Below are positions 1-7,362 of a stretch of DNA of 11,178 bases, one piece after another. The stretch lies in the NCBI GenBank assembly GCA_947458775.1, contig CANGZX010000005.1:1-11178 (forward strand). The letters run 5' to 3'. The stretch's first letter is position 1. Every line of letters begins with the position of its first letter. Origin of the DNA: Sphingobacteriaceae bacterium. Lineage in GTDB: Bacteria > Bacteroidota > Bacteroidia > Sphingobacteriales > Sphingobacteriaceae. The notes under the pieces were generated by a model that saw only the letters and a list, made by a program, of their open reading frames with translations, did no database searches and was not told where the DNA came from. The position numbers were made by a program, and so were the translations under genes.

Positions 1-579
1 CTTAAAGGAGCTGATATGGTTATTCTACCTGGTGGATTTTCTTACGGAGATTACCTGCGTTCCGGAGCCATAGCTCGTTTTTCTCCCGTGATGCAAGAAG
101 TTATTCAGTTTGCCAAAAAAGGCGGCTATGTATTGGGCATTTGCAACGGATTTCAAATTTTAACCGAGGCCGGTTTGGTACCCGGTGCCCTCTTGCATAA
201 CGAGAACCGAAAATTTATTTGCCGAAATATTTATTTAAAATCGGCCACCACCAATAGCTTACTTACATCAGAACTCGACCCTGATAAAGCATTAAAAATT
301 CCGATTGCACATGGCGAAGGGAATTATTTTGCCCGCCCTGATGTAATTAAATCTATTGAGGACCAGGATCAAGTATTGTTTCGCTATTGCGATGAATTTG
401 GGAACGTAACGCCAGAATCTAATCCAAATGGCTCTATGAACAACATAGCCGGCGTATGCAATGCCGAGCGCAATGTGTTTGGGATGATGCCTCACCCAGA
501 GCGGGCAGCAGATCCTATTTTGGGCAACCAAGATGGGGTGGCTATTTTCGAATCGATTTTGAAATCGGTACTAGCTTAA
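1..579 (+). CDS. purQ: Phosphoribosylformylglycinamidine synthase subunit PurQ (5'-truncated by window edge)
   Basis: This is the glutaminase subunit of FGAM synthase, which releases ammonia from glutamine for the fourth step of de novo purine synthesis in the cytoplasm. The frame is open from base 1, and the first ATG (16) is internal because the residues before it (LKGAD) already fit the family. In the 192 visible residues I see the class I glutamine amidotransferase signatures: [20 protein letters not shown], the nucleophile elbow GICNGFQ with catalytic Cys at visible residue 48, and the MMPHPERA motif giving the His (165) and Glu (167) of the triad. PurQ is normally about 225-235 residues, so about 35-40 are missing upstream of the window. 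It ends 2 nt before coaX, suggesting co-transcription. A separate PurQ implies a small-type PurL and a PurS elsewhere in the genome (inference). Identification is secure. Confidence 0.96.
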   Translation, partial: LKGADMVILPGGFSYGDYLRSGAIARFSPVMQEVIQFAKKGGYVLGICNGFQILTEAGLVPGALLHNENRKFICRNIYLKSATTNSLLTSELDPDKALKIPIAHGEGNYFARPDVIKSIEDQDQVLFRYCDEFGNVTPESNPNGSMNNIAGVCNAERNVFGMMPHPERAADPILGNQDGVAIFESILKSVLA

Positions 580-581
580 TC

Positions 582-1325
582 ATGTTTCACCTAGTTATTG
601 ATATTGGGAATTCTTCCCAAAAACTGGCTGTTTTTGAACAGCGTAACTTGGTGCATACTGAACTTACCACGTCGCTCGATACTCAAAAACTAGCACAGCT
701 TTTAGCGCAATATCCATGTTCTCATAGCATCATTTCTTCGGTAAAACAAGAAGTAGAAGCGCTAGAACAGTACTTGGCTAAGCAAACTACATACATCCGA
801 TTTTCTGCAAGTACTCTCAATCCTATACGTAACCAATACCAAAGTCCCGAAACACTAGGTTTAGATCGTTTAGCTGCCATGACGGCTGTTCACGCACTTT
901 TTCCCAAGCAAAATACTCTGGTAGTAGATGCAGGCACCTGTATTACTTACGATATGCTCGACGCACAAGCCAATTATTTTGGCGGCAGTATTAGCCCCGG
1001 AATTCAGATGCGCTTTAGAGCCTTACATGAATTTACCGGCAGGTTACCTTTGGTGTCTTTTTCTCCAGCACCCATAGATTTGGTGGGCATCGATACTCCG
1101 ACAGCTCTTCAATCGGGTGTAGTAAACGGCGTAATAGCCGAAGTAAATAGTATCATCACGCTATATCAACAAAAACACCCCCAATTGAATGTGGTGTTCT
1201 GTGGCGGTGATGCTATTTTTTTTGATAGTCGGCTTAAAAATAGCATCTTTGCCAGCAATAGTTCATGTATACCCCACTTGGTTCTAATCGGGTTAAATGA
1301 AATTATCCATCATCAACATGAGTAA
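582..1325 (+). CDS. coaX: Type III pantothenate kinase CoaX
   Basis: This enzyme phosphorylates pantothenate, the first step of coenzyme A synthesis, in the cytoplasm. The type III form belongs to the ASKHA fold superfamily, needs a monovalent cation and is not feedback-inhibited by CoA (family knowledge). The 247-residue protein shows the expected motifs in order: the phosphate-binding DIGNSS at residues 7-12, ETLGLDRLAA at 90-99 with the GxDR aspartate D95, DAGTCITYD at 116-124, GGSISPG and a late FCGGDA. I chose the ATG at 582, 2 nt after the purQ stop, because MFHLVIDIGNS is the normal N-terminus. An in-frame extension back to 456 would lie inside purQ and adds unrelated residues. Its 3' end overlaps the next gene by 8 bp (ATGAGTAA), suggesting translational coupling. 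Length is typical of the family. Confidence 0.96.
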   Translation: MFHLVIDIGNSSQKLAVFEQRNLVHTELTTSLDTQKLAQLLAQYPCSHSIISSVKQEVEALEQYLAKQTTYIRFSASTLNPIRNQYQSPETLGLDRLAAMTAVHALFPKQNTLVVDAGTCITYDMLDAQANYFGGSISPGIQMRFRALHEFTGRLPLVSFSPAPIDLVGIDTPTALQSGVVNGVIAEVNSIITLYQQKHPQLNVVFCGGDAIFFDSRLKNSIFASNSSCIPHLVLIGLNEIIHHQHE

Positions 1326-2616
1326 AAAAATTACATACCTTATACTAGTATTAGTTACCGTTTTGGGAAGTCTTAAAGCCCAAAATACAACCAATTCGCC
1401 TTATAGCCAGTTTGGACTTGGCGATATTAAGCCCATGCTTGTGCCCCAGCAAATAAGTATGGGCGGCATTGCTGTTGGCTTACGCAAAACCGGTGGGTAT
1501 AGTATGATTAATGTAGCAAATCCAGCCGCATATAGTGCTATAAACCTGAGTACCATGGATATGGGCGCTTCGCTTGATATGAGAACCTTAAGTAAAGCAG
1601 GTGCCTCAGAAAAACTCACTAATGGTACGCTTGGACATTTCTTGGTAGGCATTCCGGTGAATAAGCGTTCCGCTTTAACCTTCGGATTGATGCCATTTAG
1701 CGATCTCGGCTATCAATACCGTATGCATACGCTGCATACGCTGGTTGATACTTTCAAGGTAGATCATTTATACAGTGGTGAAGGAGGTTTGTCAAAAGCA
1801 CATTTGGGTTATGGCTACCAATTTGGTAAAAAATTAAGCTTAGGCTTTAATTTAGCTTATATTTTCGGAAATCTGAAAGTGCGTCAATCTGCAGAATTCC
1901 CCGAAGATCCATATGCATTGGCCACTCGTACACAATCAGACAAAAGTTTAGGTGGGTTTAATTTTCAATATGGTGTGCAATACACGTTTAATCCGGCTGC
2001 TAAATCTATTATTACGCTAGGTTATTCGGGTACAGCCAGTTCACGTATCAATTCTTCGGGCTCTATAACCAATTATCGGTATCGCTACGATGCGGTTGCA
2101 CAAGCTGAATCGGAGCCATTAGATACGCTGTATTACAACCCCGCTGCCGAGTCTAAAATTAATCTACCCATAAAACAGGCTGTTGGTATCAGTATTTCCC
2201 GCCCAGATCATTGGACTGTGGGTGCTGATTTTACGTATACCAAATGGTCGGGTTTAACAGATGGCGGCACCAATGCAGGTTTAAATGATGCATATAGCGT
2301 ATCCTTGGGTGGTCAGTATACACCAGATATTACGGCTGTATCTAACTACTTAAAATTAATAGATTACAGTTTGGGTTTTAGATACGATAAAACCTACATC
2401 AATATAAATAATATGCCAATAAAGCAATATGCCCTAAGTTTTGGTATGGGCTTACCTTTACCGGCCAATAGAAGTACCTTTTACAAAATTAACCTGTCAG
2501 GTGAGTTAGGCAAACGTGGTAGTCTTAGCAATGGTTTAGTAAAAGAGAATTATCTCACCATACATTTAGGTTTTGTAATTAACGATAGATGGTTTATTAA
2601 AACCAAATACGATTAA
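1318..2616 (+). CDS. Outer-membrane beta-barrel protein, FadL/OmpP1-like, function unknown
   Basis: This is a predicted secreted 432-residue protein. A signal peptide is clear: MSKK, a hydrophobic stretch at residues 5-19, and a likely cleavage after A21. The mature part starts with NSPYSQFGLGD, followed by a glycine-rich MGGIAVGLR segment and a VANPAAYSAI segment. That pattern is familiar from Bacteroidota barrels related to FadL/OmpP1. The rest has alternating aromatic and polar strands (for example GYGYQFGKKLSLGFNLAYIFG) ending in a C-terminal strand near INDRWFIKTKYD, as expected for a barrel of roughly 14 strands. I chose ATG 1318, overlapping the coaX stop, because it places the basic residues and hydrophobic core of the signal correctly; ATG 1297 would add seven residues. 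Genes of this kind are often found between coaX and lptC in Bacteroidota (from memory). The substrate is unknown. The barrel assignment is good, the subfamily less certain. Confidence 0.8.
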   Translation: MSKKITYLILVLVTVLGSLKAQNTTNSPYSQFGLGDIKPMLVPQQISMGGIAVGLRKTGGYSMINVANPAAYSAINLSTMDMGASLDMRTLSKAGASEKLTNGTLGHFLVGIPVNKRSALTFGLMPFSDLGYQYRMHTLHTLVDTFKVDHLYSGEGGLSKAHLGYGYQFGKKLSLGFNLAYIFGNLKVRQSAEFPEDPYALATRTQSDKSLGGFNFQYGVQYTFNPAAKSIITLGYSGTASSRINSSGSITNYRYRYDAVAQAESEPLDTLYYNPAAESKINLPIKQAVGISISRPDHWTVGADFTYTKWSGLTDGGTNAGLNDAYSVSLGGQYTPDITAVSNYLKLIDYSLGFRYDKTYININNMPIKQYALSFGMGLPLPANRSTFYKINLSGELGKRGSLSNGLVKENYLTIHLGFVINDRWFIKTKYD

Positions 2617-2628
2617 TCTCCATCAATC

Positions 2629-3189
2629 ATGCGCACTCGGTTTGTTCATATAAGTGCTGTATGTGGCCTGCTCTTTTTTTTGCTTGCCTGCGAAAATAAT
2701 TTAAAAGAAGTAGAGCGTGTTGCCGCTCAACGCATTACTATTCCGGTAGATAAATCTACTGGAGTTGAACTTATTTTTAGTGAATCTGCCACCGTAAAAG
2801 CCAAACTACTTACACCAGAGTTGTTATATTTCCATACAGCCAAGCCCTATTATGAGATGAAAAAGGGCTTAACCATTATTTTTTTAGATCCAAAGCAGCA
2901 GGAAAGTAGCCGGGTGGTAGCCGATTACGGCATACGTAAAGAACTAGAAAAAACGATGGAATTGCGCCAGCATGTAGTTGTTACTACGCATGATGGCAAA
3001 ACATTCAAATCAGAAGAACTAATTTGGGATGAAAACGCCCGTCGTTTCTATTCAACTAAACTGGTAGCCATTCAGACGGCCACACAACTCATATACGGCA
3101 CGGGTTTTTGGTCTAATGAAGATTTCTCGTATTATGAGATCGATCAATCAACCGGAAATTTTGAAGTAGGCCAACAACAAGGATTTTAA
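2629..3189 (+). CDS. lptC: LPS export protein LptC (lipoprotein form)
   Basis: LptC is the bitopic or anchored periplasmic part of the Lpt bridge that receives lipopolysaccharide from LptBFG and passes it to LptA and LptD. Here the 186-residue protein begins with MRTRF, a hydrophobic stretch and the lipobox LLAC with Cys at residue 21. It is therefore probably a lipoprotein, as usual in Bacteroidota, instead of having the uncleaved helix of the E. coli protein. The body, from about residue 40, shows the beta-jellyroll pattern of the family: ATVKAKLLTPELLYF, VVADYGIRKE, and the diagnostic VVVTTHDGKTFKSEELIWDENARRFYS followed by IYGTGFWSNEDFSYYEI. It follows the barrel gene after 12 nt and probably shares its transcript. 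No other lpt genes are in the window. What it could be otherwise: only another LptC/YrbK-domain protein. Confidence 0.9.
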   Translation: MRTRFVHISAVCGLLFFLLACENNLKEVERVAAQRITIPVDKSTGVELIFSESATVKAKLLTPELLYFHTAKPYYEMKKGLTIIFLDPKQQESSRVVADYGIRKELEKTMELRQHVVVTTHDGKTFKSEELIWDENARRFYSTKLVAIQTATQLIYGTGFWSNEDFSYYEIDQSTGNFEVGQQQGF

Positions 3190-3231
3190 TCTGTAAATGC
3201 GCATACTTTAGGTAAATTTTTCTAAAAATTG

Positions 3232-3238
3232 TATCTTG
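3232..3238 (+). promoter_or_regulatory. Candidate Bacteroidota -7 element upstream of the PPIase gene
   Basis: TATCTTG resembles the phylum's TAnnTTTG -7 consensus with one T missing. A TTTA at 3207-3210 is a weak -33 match. The following base context (CCGCC) is also common after such promoters. It would give a leader of about 30 nt before ATG 3272 and would separate the PPIase gene from lptC, 82 nt upstream. An in-frame TTG at 3236 lies inside this element and is therefore an unlikely start codon. This is pattern evidence only. Confidence 0.45.
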
Positions 3239-3271
3239 CCGCCTCTTTACAAAAAAACAAAAATTGAACAT

Positions 3272-5383
3272 ATGGGAATTATGGGTTTCCTGCGTAATAA
3301 AGCAGGTATTATTATTGTCGGTGTAATTGGCTTATCTATTGTAGCCTTTTTAGTTAGTGATGCAATTCGCTTGGGTAGTCCGTTTTGGAATGCAAGCAGC
3401 ACTCAGGTTGGCGAAATTGCCGGTCAAAAAATAGATATTCAAGAGTTTAATGCTAAAGTTGAGCAAAATGCCAACAATTTTAAACAACAAATGGGTTCAA
3501 GCAACCTAAATGCCCAAATGATGGCCTATGTGGTTGAAAACACATGGAACCAAACCATTTCTGAAATTTTACTAGATAAAGAAGTAAGCCGTTTAGGCCT
3601 AGAAGTAGGTAAAAACGAGTTAAACGATATGATTAGTGGCAAAAACCCTGATCCGCAAGTGGTTCAAGCTTTTGGCGATCCTCAAACAGGTCAAATTAAC
3701 CTCGATCAACTGAATGCATTTCTTAGCAATGTAGAAAAGCCCGATGCAGCTCCTGCTTTACGTGAGCAGTGGGGTAACTTCCTGGTAGGCCTTACTCAAA
3801 ACCGCTTGAGTCAAAAATATTTCAACTTGGTTAAAAATAGTGTGTATGTAACCACTTTAGAGGCTCGTGAAGATTATTCTCAACGTAACAAACTTGCTAA
3901 TTTCACCTATGTTGCCTTAGATTACAACAGTATTGCTGATAATCAAGTTAAAGCAAGTGACGATGATTTTGAAGCCTATTATAAGGAAAACAAATTCCGC
4001 TTCAAAAACCCTCAAGAAATTCGTTCATTCGATTACATCGTGTTTGATGCCAGCCCATCTAAAACCGATTCGGCAGAAGTAGCTGCCAAAATAACCAAAC
4101 TAGCTAATGATTTTAGAGTAAGCGCAAACGATTCTTTATTCGTAAGCATCAATGCCGACACCAAATCGCCAATTACGTATGTGCGCAAGGGGCAATTAGA
4201 TCCAAGTTTAGAAAGCTTAGTATTTGCCGCTGCTAAAGGAGCTTTAGTGGGCCCTGTGTTTAGCAACGGAGCTTACCGTTTAGCCAAAGTGCTCGATACA
4301 CGTGTAGGTCCAGATTCGGTAAGTGCAAGCCATATCTTACTAAACCCTGCTACCGAAGGTGGTTTAGATAAAGCAAAAGCGAAAGCGGATTCACTTAAAA
4401 AATTAATTCAAGGAGGAGCTAGCTTTGCTACGCTAGCTGCAAAATTTGGCACCGATGGTTCTAAAGATAAAGGCGGCGATTTAGGTACTTTTGGCCGCGG
4501 TGCTATGGTGGCAGCCTTTGAAGAAGCCGTATTTAACGGTAAAGCAGGAGATTTGAAAGTAATTACCACCCAGTTTGGCGTACACATCATTAAAATTAAT
4601 GCTCAAAAAGGATCTTCTAAAGTGGTTAAAGTAGCCGTAGTAGATAAATCCTTAGCTAGTGGCAGCAAAACCCAACAAGCAGCTTATGGTAAAGCTTCCG
4701 ATTTCTTAAGCAAAACTACCGAAGGCGAATCTTTTGAAAGTCTAGTAAAAAAATCAGGTCTGAAAAAACAAACAGCTAGTGATGTATTGCCTACACAAGG
4801 TGATTTATCCGGTTTAGAAAATCCACGTGAATTGGTACGTTGGGCTTACCGTGCCGAAGTGGGTGACGTATCTGATCAAGTTTTTGAAATGGGCGATAAG
4901 TTTGTAGTAGCCAGATTGAGCGAAGTAAAAGAAAAAGGAATTTTGCCACTAGCGCAACTAAAAAAACAAATAGAGCCATTGGTTATTAAAGATGTAAAAG
5001 CGAAACGCTTAAAAGAAAAATTAGAACAAGCGCTAAGTGGAACAAGCAATATCAACCAAGTAGCACAAAAAGTGGGTAAACCTGCAACCGCAATACAAAA
5101 TATTGTATTGGCCAATCCGGTATTACCAGGCATTGGTCAAGAGAATGCGCTTGTAGGAGCTATCTTTGGTTCACAACCCGGAAAATTATCTAAAGTTGTT
5201 AAGGGCGAAAATAGTGTATTTGTCTTTGTATTAAACGGCTTTGTGAATCCGGCACCCTTGGTAAATACCTTCAAACAAAAACAACAAGTTGCACAGTACA
5301 TACAACAAAGAAGTTCTTCTGATGCATTTAAAGCGCTAAAAGAAGGTGCTGATATTAAAGATAATAGAGTAAAGTTCTTTTAA
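3272..5383 (+). CDS. PpiD/SurA-like membrane-anchored peptidylprolyl isomerase
   Basis: This is a periplasmic folding factor of the parvulin type, anchored in the inner membrane and likely to help outer-membrane and secreted proteins fold. The 703-residue protein has a short cytoplasmic start with a single membrane helix at about residues 11-28. It then has a SurA/PpiD N-terminal chaperone region (about 45-230, rich in Asn and Gln) and a degenerate PPIase-like segment at about 250-345. A canonical parvulin domain follows at about 348-445, with SASHILL (His354), GGDLGTFGRGAMVAAFEEAVF and FGVHIIKI. A long C-terminal SurA-like region completes it. I chose ATG 3272; ATG 3281 (residue 4) is equally possible. 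A longer TTG-started form from 3236 would run through the promoter-like element. In many Bacteroidota it sits near lptC. A strong terminator follows. The name ppiD is often used for such proteins, but orthology to E. coli PpiD is not certain. Confidence 0.9.
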   Translation: MGIMGFLRNKAGIIIVGVIGLSIVAFLVSDAIRLGSPFWNASSTQVGEIAGQKIDIQEFNAKVEQNANNFKQQMGSSNLNAQMMAYVVENTWNQTISEILLDKEVSRLGLEVGKNELNDMISGKNPDPQVVQAFGDPQTGQINLDQLNAFLSNVEKPDAAPALREQWGNFLVGLTQNRLSQKYFNLVKNSVYVTTLEAREDYSQRNKLANFTYVALDYNSIADNQVKASDDDFEAYYKENKFRFKNPQEIRSFDYIVFDASPSKTDSAEVAAKITKLANDFRVSANDSLFVSINADTKSPITYVRKGQLDPSLESLVFAAAKGALVGPVFSNGAYRLAKVLDTRVGPDSVSASHILLNPATEGGLDKAKAKADSLKKLIQGGASFATLAAKFGTDGSKDKGGDLGTFGRGAMVAAFEEAVFNGKAGDLKVITTQFGVHIIKINAQKGSSKVVKVAVVDKSLASGSKTQQAAYGKASDFLSKTTEGESFESLVKKSGLKKQTASDVLPTQGDLSGLENPRELVRWAYRAEVGDVSDQVFEMGDKFVVARLSEVKEKGILPLAQLKKQIEPLVIKDVKAKRLKEKLEQALSGTSNINQVAQKVGKPATAIQNIVLANPVLPGIGQENALVGAIFGSQPGKLSKVVKGENSVFVFVLNGFVNPAPLVNTFKQKQQVAQYIQQRSSSDAFKALKEGADIKDNRVKFF

Positions 5384-5396
5384 GCACCTTATTTCT

Positions 5397-5404
5397 TAAC
5401 TTTG
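5397..5404 (+). promoter_or_regulatory. Candidate -7 element (TAACTTTG) abutting a terminator, upstream of DUF2480
   Basis: TAACTTTG matches the TAnnTTTG consensus exactly and lies 14 nt after the PPIase stop codon. Transcription would begin about 5-8 nt further on, at about 5410, inside the left arm of the terminator hairpin at 5407-5432. A transcript starting there would lack most of that arm and would read through to the DUF2480 gene at 5451. No good -33 match is visible (GTTC at 5374-5377). Confidence 0.5.
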
Positions 5405-5406
5405 TT

Positions 5407-5440
5407 TCCGGAGTCGATTCGTTCACTCCGGATTTTTTTT
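5407..5440 (+). terminator. Intrinsic terminator of the PPIase gene
   Basis: A perfect 8-bp inverted repeat, TCCGGAGT (5407-5414) and ACTCCGGA (5425-5432), flanks a 10-nt loop. It is followed directly by eight T residues (5433-5440). This is a textbook rho-independent terminator 23 nt after the PPIase stop. It ends only 10 nt before the DUF2480 start codon, so DUF2480 needs its own promoter or read-through. Confidence 0.88.
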
Positions 5441-5450
5441 AAGTATAGGC

Positions 5451-5969
5451 ATGGACATCCAAGTAAATTTCACGAATAAAGTGGCCGATAGCTCCTTAAT
5501 CAGCTTGGATCTAGCAAGCTATTATCCGGCGGGCGAACGTGTACTTTTTGATATTAAAGAGCAGCTTTTTCAGGGGCTTATGCTTCGCGAAAAAGATTTC
5601 AGAGAATTTGTAAAAACGCACAATTGGAGCCTATATGCAAATAAGCACGTAGCAGTACATTGTTCTACCGATGCCATTGTGCCTACCTGGGCCTACATGT
5701 TGGTAGCCAGCAAACTTAGCCCTTTTGCCCAAACCATAGTTTTTGGCGATTTAGCCGCTCTAGAACTTACACTTTTTGATAGAGCATTGGCGGCTATACC
5801 TATTGAAAACTACCGCGATCAACGCATCGTGGTAAAAGGGTGCGGGGATATTCCTGTTCCTACATCTGCCTATGTTACCCTTGCCGATATGTTAACCAAA
5901 GTTGCACAAAGTGTATTTTTTGGCGAACCTTGTTCAACTGTTCCGGTATATAAACGCAAAACTATTTAA
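5451..5969 (+). CDS. DUF2480 family protein
   Basis: This 172-residue protein has no signal peptide or membrane segment and is probably cytoplasmic. It matches the Bacteroidota-restricted DUF2480 family by the conserved blocks FDIKEQLFQGLMLREKDFR, VAVHCSTDAIVPTWAYML and GCGDIPVPTSAYVTLA, and by the ending FFGEPCSTVPVYKRK. Its three cysteines (71, 131, 161) all lie in these blocks, the first following a histidine, so metal or Fe-S binding is possible but unproven. From memory, in some Flavobacteriia the family lies near SUF iron-sulfur genes; no such genes are seen here. The ATG at 5451 is the only reasonable start. It is 18 nt upstream of the DUF3108 gene and probably leads a three-gene unit. 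The biochemical function is unknown. Confidence 0.87.
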   Translation: MDIQVNFTNKVADSSLISLDLASYYPAGERVLFDIKEQLFQGLMLREKDFREFVKTHNWSLYANKHVAVHCSTDAIVPTWAYMLVASKLSPFAQTIVFGDLAALELTLFDRALAAIPIENYRDQRIVVKGCGDIPVPTSAYVTLADMLTKVAQSVFFGEPCSTVPVYKRKTI

Positions 5970-5987
5970 CTATTAACACCTATTTGT

Positions 5988-6764
5988 ATGAAAAAAATAG
6001 TTGCAATACTCTTTCTACTTGGTACACTTACAGCCCGTGCCCAAGAATTAAAAAACACCATTGAGCCCGCTTTTCAGATTGGTGAACAACTAAAATATAA
6101 GCTTAAATACGGCATTTTTACTGCTGCAGAAGCTACACTAAAAATAAGTGATACCGATTTAACCTTTGACGATAAACCAGTCTTCCATTTGGTGGCTGAA
6201 GGGCGAACATCGGGCACCTTTGATTTTTTTCATAAGGTGCGCAATCGCTATGATTCCTACATCGATAAAACGGAATTAACCCCTTATTTATACACCGAAA
6301 ATATTCACGAATCCAATTACCGCCGCTCAGATAAAGCCCGGTTTTATCAAGAACAAAAGAAGGTGGTATCTAATAAAGGCACCTTTACCGGTAACGTGCA
6401 AACCTTCGATGTTATTTCGGCCTATTATTTTGCCCGAAGCCTCGACATGACTCAAGTAACCAAGGGGCAAAAATTTACCATGAGCTATTTTTTAACAAAT
6501 GGCATTTCGCAATTAGACATTGAATATGTGGGTAAAGAAGTAGTAAAAACAGCCCTAGGGACTTTCAATTGTTTAAAATTTAGTCCTTCTATAGAACCAG
6601 GGCGCATCTTCAGAAAAGATAGTAAACTCTACTTATGGATAACCGATGACAACAACCGAATTCCGGTAAAGGCACACGTTGAAGTTTTGGTTGGTTCCAT
6701 CAGTATGGAGTTAACTAGTGCCAGTGGATTGAAATATCCGCTTCTTGGCAAAAAAGGATCATGA
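5988..6764 (+). CDS. DUF3108 domain-containing exported protein
   Basis: This 258-residue protein has a clear signal peptide: MKK, a hydrophobic core at residues 4-14, and likely cleavage after A18 (TARA|Q). It is therefore periplasmic or outer-membrane associated. There is no lipobox. The mature part fits DUF3108: FQIGEQLKYKLKYGIFTAAEATLKI near the start, VFHLVAEGRTSGTFDFFHKVRNRYDSYID expressed in shorter conserved pieces, then LTPYLY, FDVISAYYFAR, and the closing KLYLWITDDNNRIPVKAHVEVLVGS rendered as YLWITDD and IPVKAHVEV. The repeated beta-strand pattern suggests a beta-sandwich or half-barrel fold. The function is unknown. The stop codon overlaps the start of DUF3109 (ATGA), a sign of translational coupling between an exported and a cytosolic protein. 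Confidence 0.85.
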   Translation: MKKIVAILFLLGTLTARAQELKNTIEPAFQIGEQLKYKLKYGIFTAAEATLKISDTDLTFDDKPVFHLVAEGRTSGTFDFFHKVRNRYDSYIDKTELTPYLYTENIHESNYRRSDKARFYQEQKKVVSNKGTFTGNVQTFDVISAYYFARSLDMTQVTKGQKFTMSYFLTNGISQLDIEYVGKEVVKTALGTFNCLKFSPSIEPGRIFRKDSKLYLWITDDNNRIPVKAHVEVLVGSISMELTSASGLKYPLLGKKGS

Positions 6765-7327
6765 TAGAAGTGCAACACACCTTGGTACACGAAGACGTCG
6801 TGTCCGAAAATTTTGTGTGTAATCTCAATCGCTGCAAAGGTGCATGTTGCATCGAGGGCGATGCCGGAGCTCCTCTCCTAAAATCAGAATTAGCCGTTTT
6901 AGAAGAGATATATCCGCTTATAAAACCATTAATGACTGAAAAAGGCATTGAGGCAGTAGAAAATTATGGCACCCATGTGATAGATGCCGATGGCGATTAT
7001 ACCACCCCTTGCGTAGATCAAGTGAAAGAATGTGCTTATGTAACTTGGGAAAACGGTATTACCAAATGTACGATCGAAAAGGCTTATGAAGCAGGCATAG
7101 TGCATTGGAAAAAACCAATTTCGTGCCATTTGTACCCCATTCGTATTACCAATTATCCCGAATTTGATGTCTTGCACTACGATCGCTGGCATATTTGCAG
7201 TTCGGCTTGTTCTTTTGGTAAAGAATTGAAAGTACCCGTTTATAGTTTTCTAAAAGAACCCCTTATTCGCTTATACGGAGAGGCCTGGTATCAAGAACTA
7301 GAGAAAAAAGTGCATTCTGTGCAATAA
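6761..7327 (+). CDS. DUF3109 family cysteine-rich protein, probable metal or Fe-S binder
   Basis: This 188-residue protein has no signal peptide. It has ten cysteines in a conserved arrangement: C20-x4-C25-x3-C29-C30 in the N-terminal block [13 protein letters not shown], then C84, C91, C103, C122 (in ISCHLYPIR), C146 and C150 (HICSSAC). This fits DUF3109, which resembles the YkgJ-type zinc/iron-chelating cysteine-cluster proteins (family knowledge). The first block has the look of a metal-cluster site. The ATG at 6761 overlaps the DUF3108 stop by 4 bp and leaves no room for another start. It is followed by a candidate promoter for rfbA, so it probably closes this unit. The exact metal and reaction are unknown. 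Confidence 0.85.
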   Translation: MIEVQHTLVHEDVVSENFVCNLNRCKGACCIEGDAGAPLLKSELAVLEEIYPLIKPLMTEKGIEAVENYGTHVIDADGDYTTPCVDQVKECAYVTWENGITKCTIEKAYEAGIVHWKKPISCHLYPIRITNYPEFDVLHYDRWHICSSACSFGKELKVPVYSFLKEPLIRLYGEAWYQELEKKVHSVQ

Positions 7328-7333
7328 AACTCT

Positions 7334-7341
7334 TATTTTTG
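7334..7341 (+). promoter_or_regulatory. Candidate -7 element (TATTTTTG) upstream of rfbA
   Basis: TATTTTTG matches TAnnTTTG exactly and lies just after the DUF3109 stop, 22 nt before the preferred rfbA start at 7363. The predicted transcript would have a leader of about 15 nt. An in-frame TTG at 7339 overlaps the element's last three bases and so is unlikely to be the start codon. No convincing -33 element is seen, and such motifs also arise by chance in AT-rich DNA. Confidence 0.5.
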
Positions 7342-7362
7342 AGCAGTAAAATACGCAACCCA

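Noticed and set aside
456..581. Upstream in-frame extension of coaX
   Set aside because: It lies wholly inside purQ in another frame, its residues do not fit the CoaX N-terminus, and ATG 582 gives the standard start.
1721..1741. Palindrome GTATGCATAC and a 9-bp tandem repeat TGCATACGC x2 in the barrel gene
   Set aside because: The repeat codes in frame for a small HTL duplication within a beta-barrel loop. It is probably chance or a minor slippage event, with no sign of function.
3215..3230. Inverted repeat AATTTTT-CT-AAAAATT after lptC as a terminator
   Set aside because: The stem is only A-T pairs with a 2-nt loop and no T tail beyond it, too weak for an intrinsic terminator.
5970..5987. 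TATTTG near the DUF3108 start as a promoter -7 element
   Set aside because: It does not fit TAnnTTTG and lies against the start codon; co-transcription with DUF2480 explains expression better.
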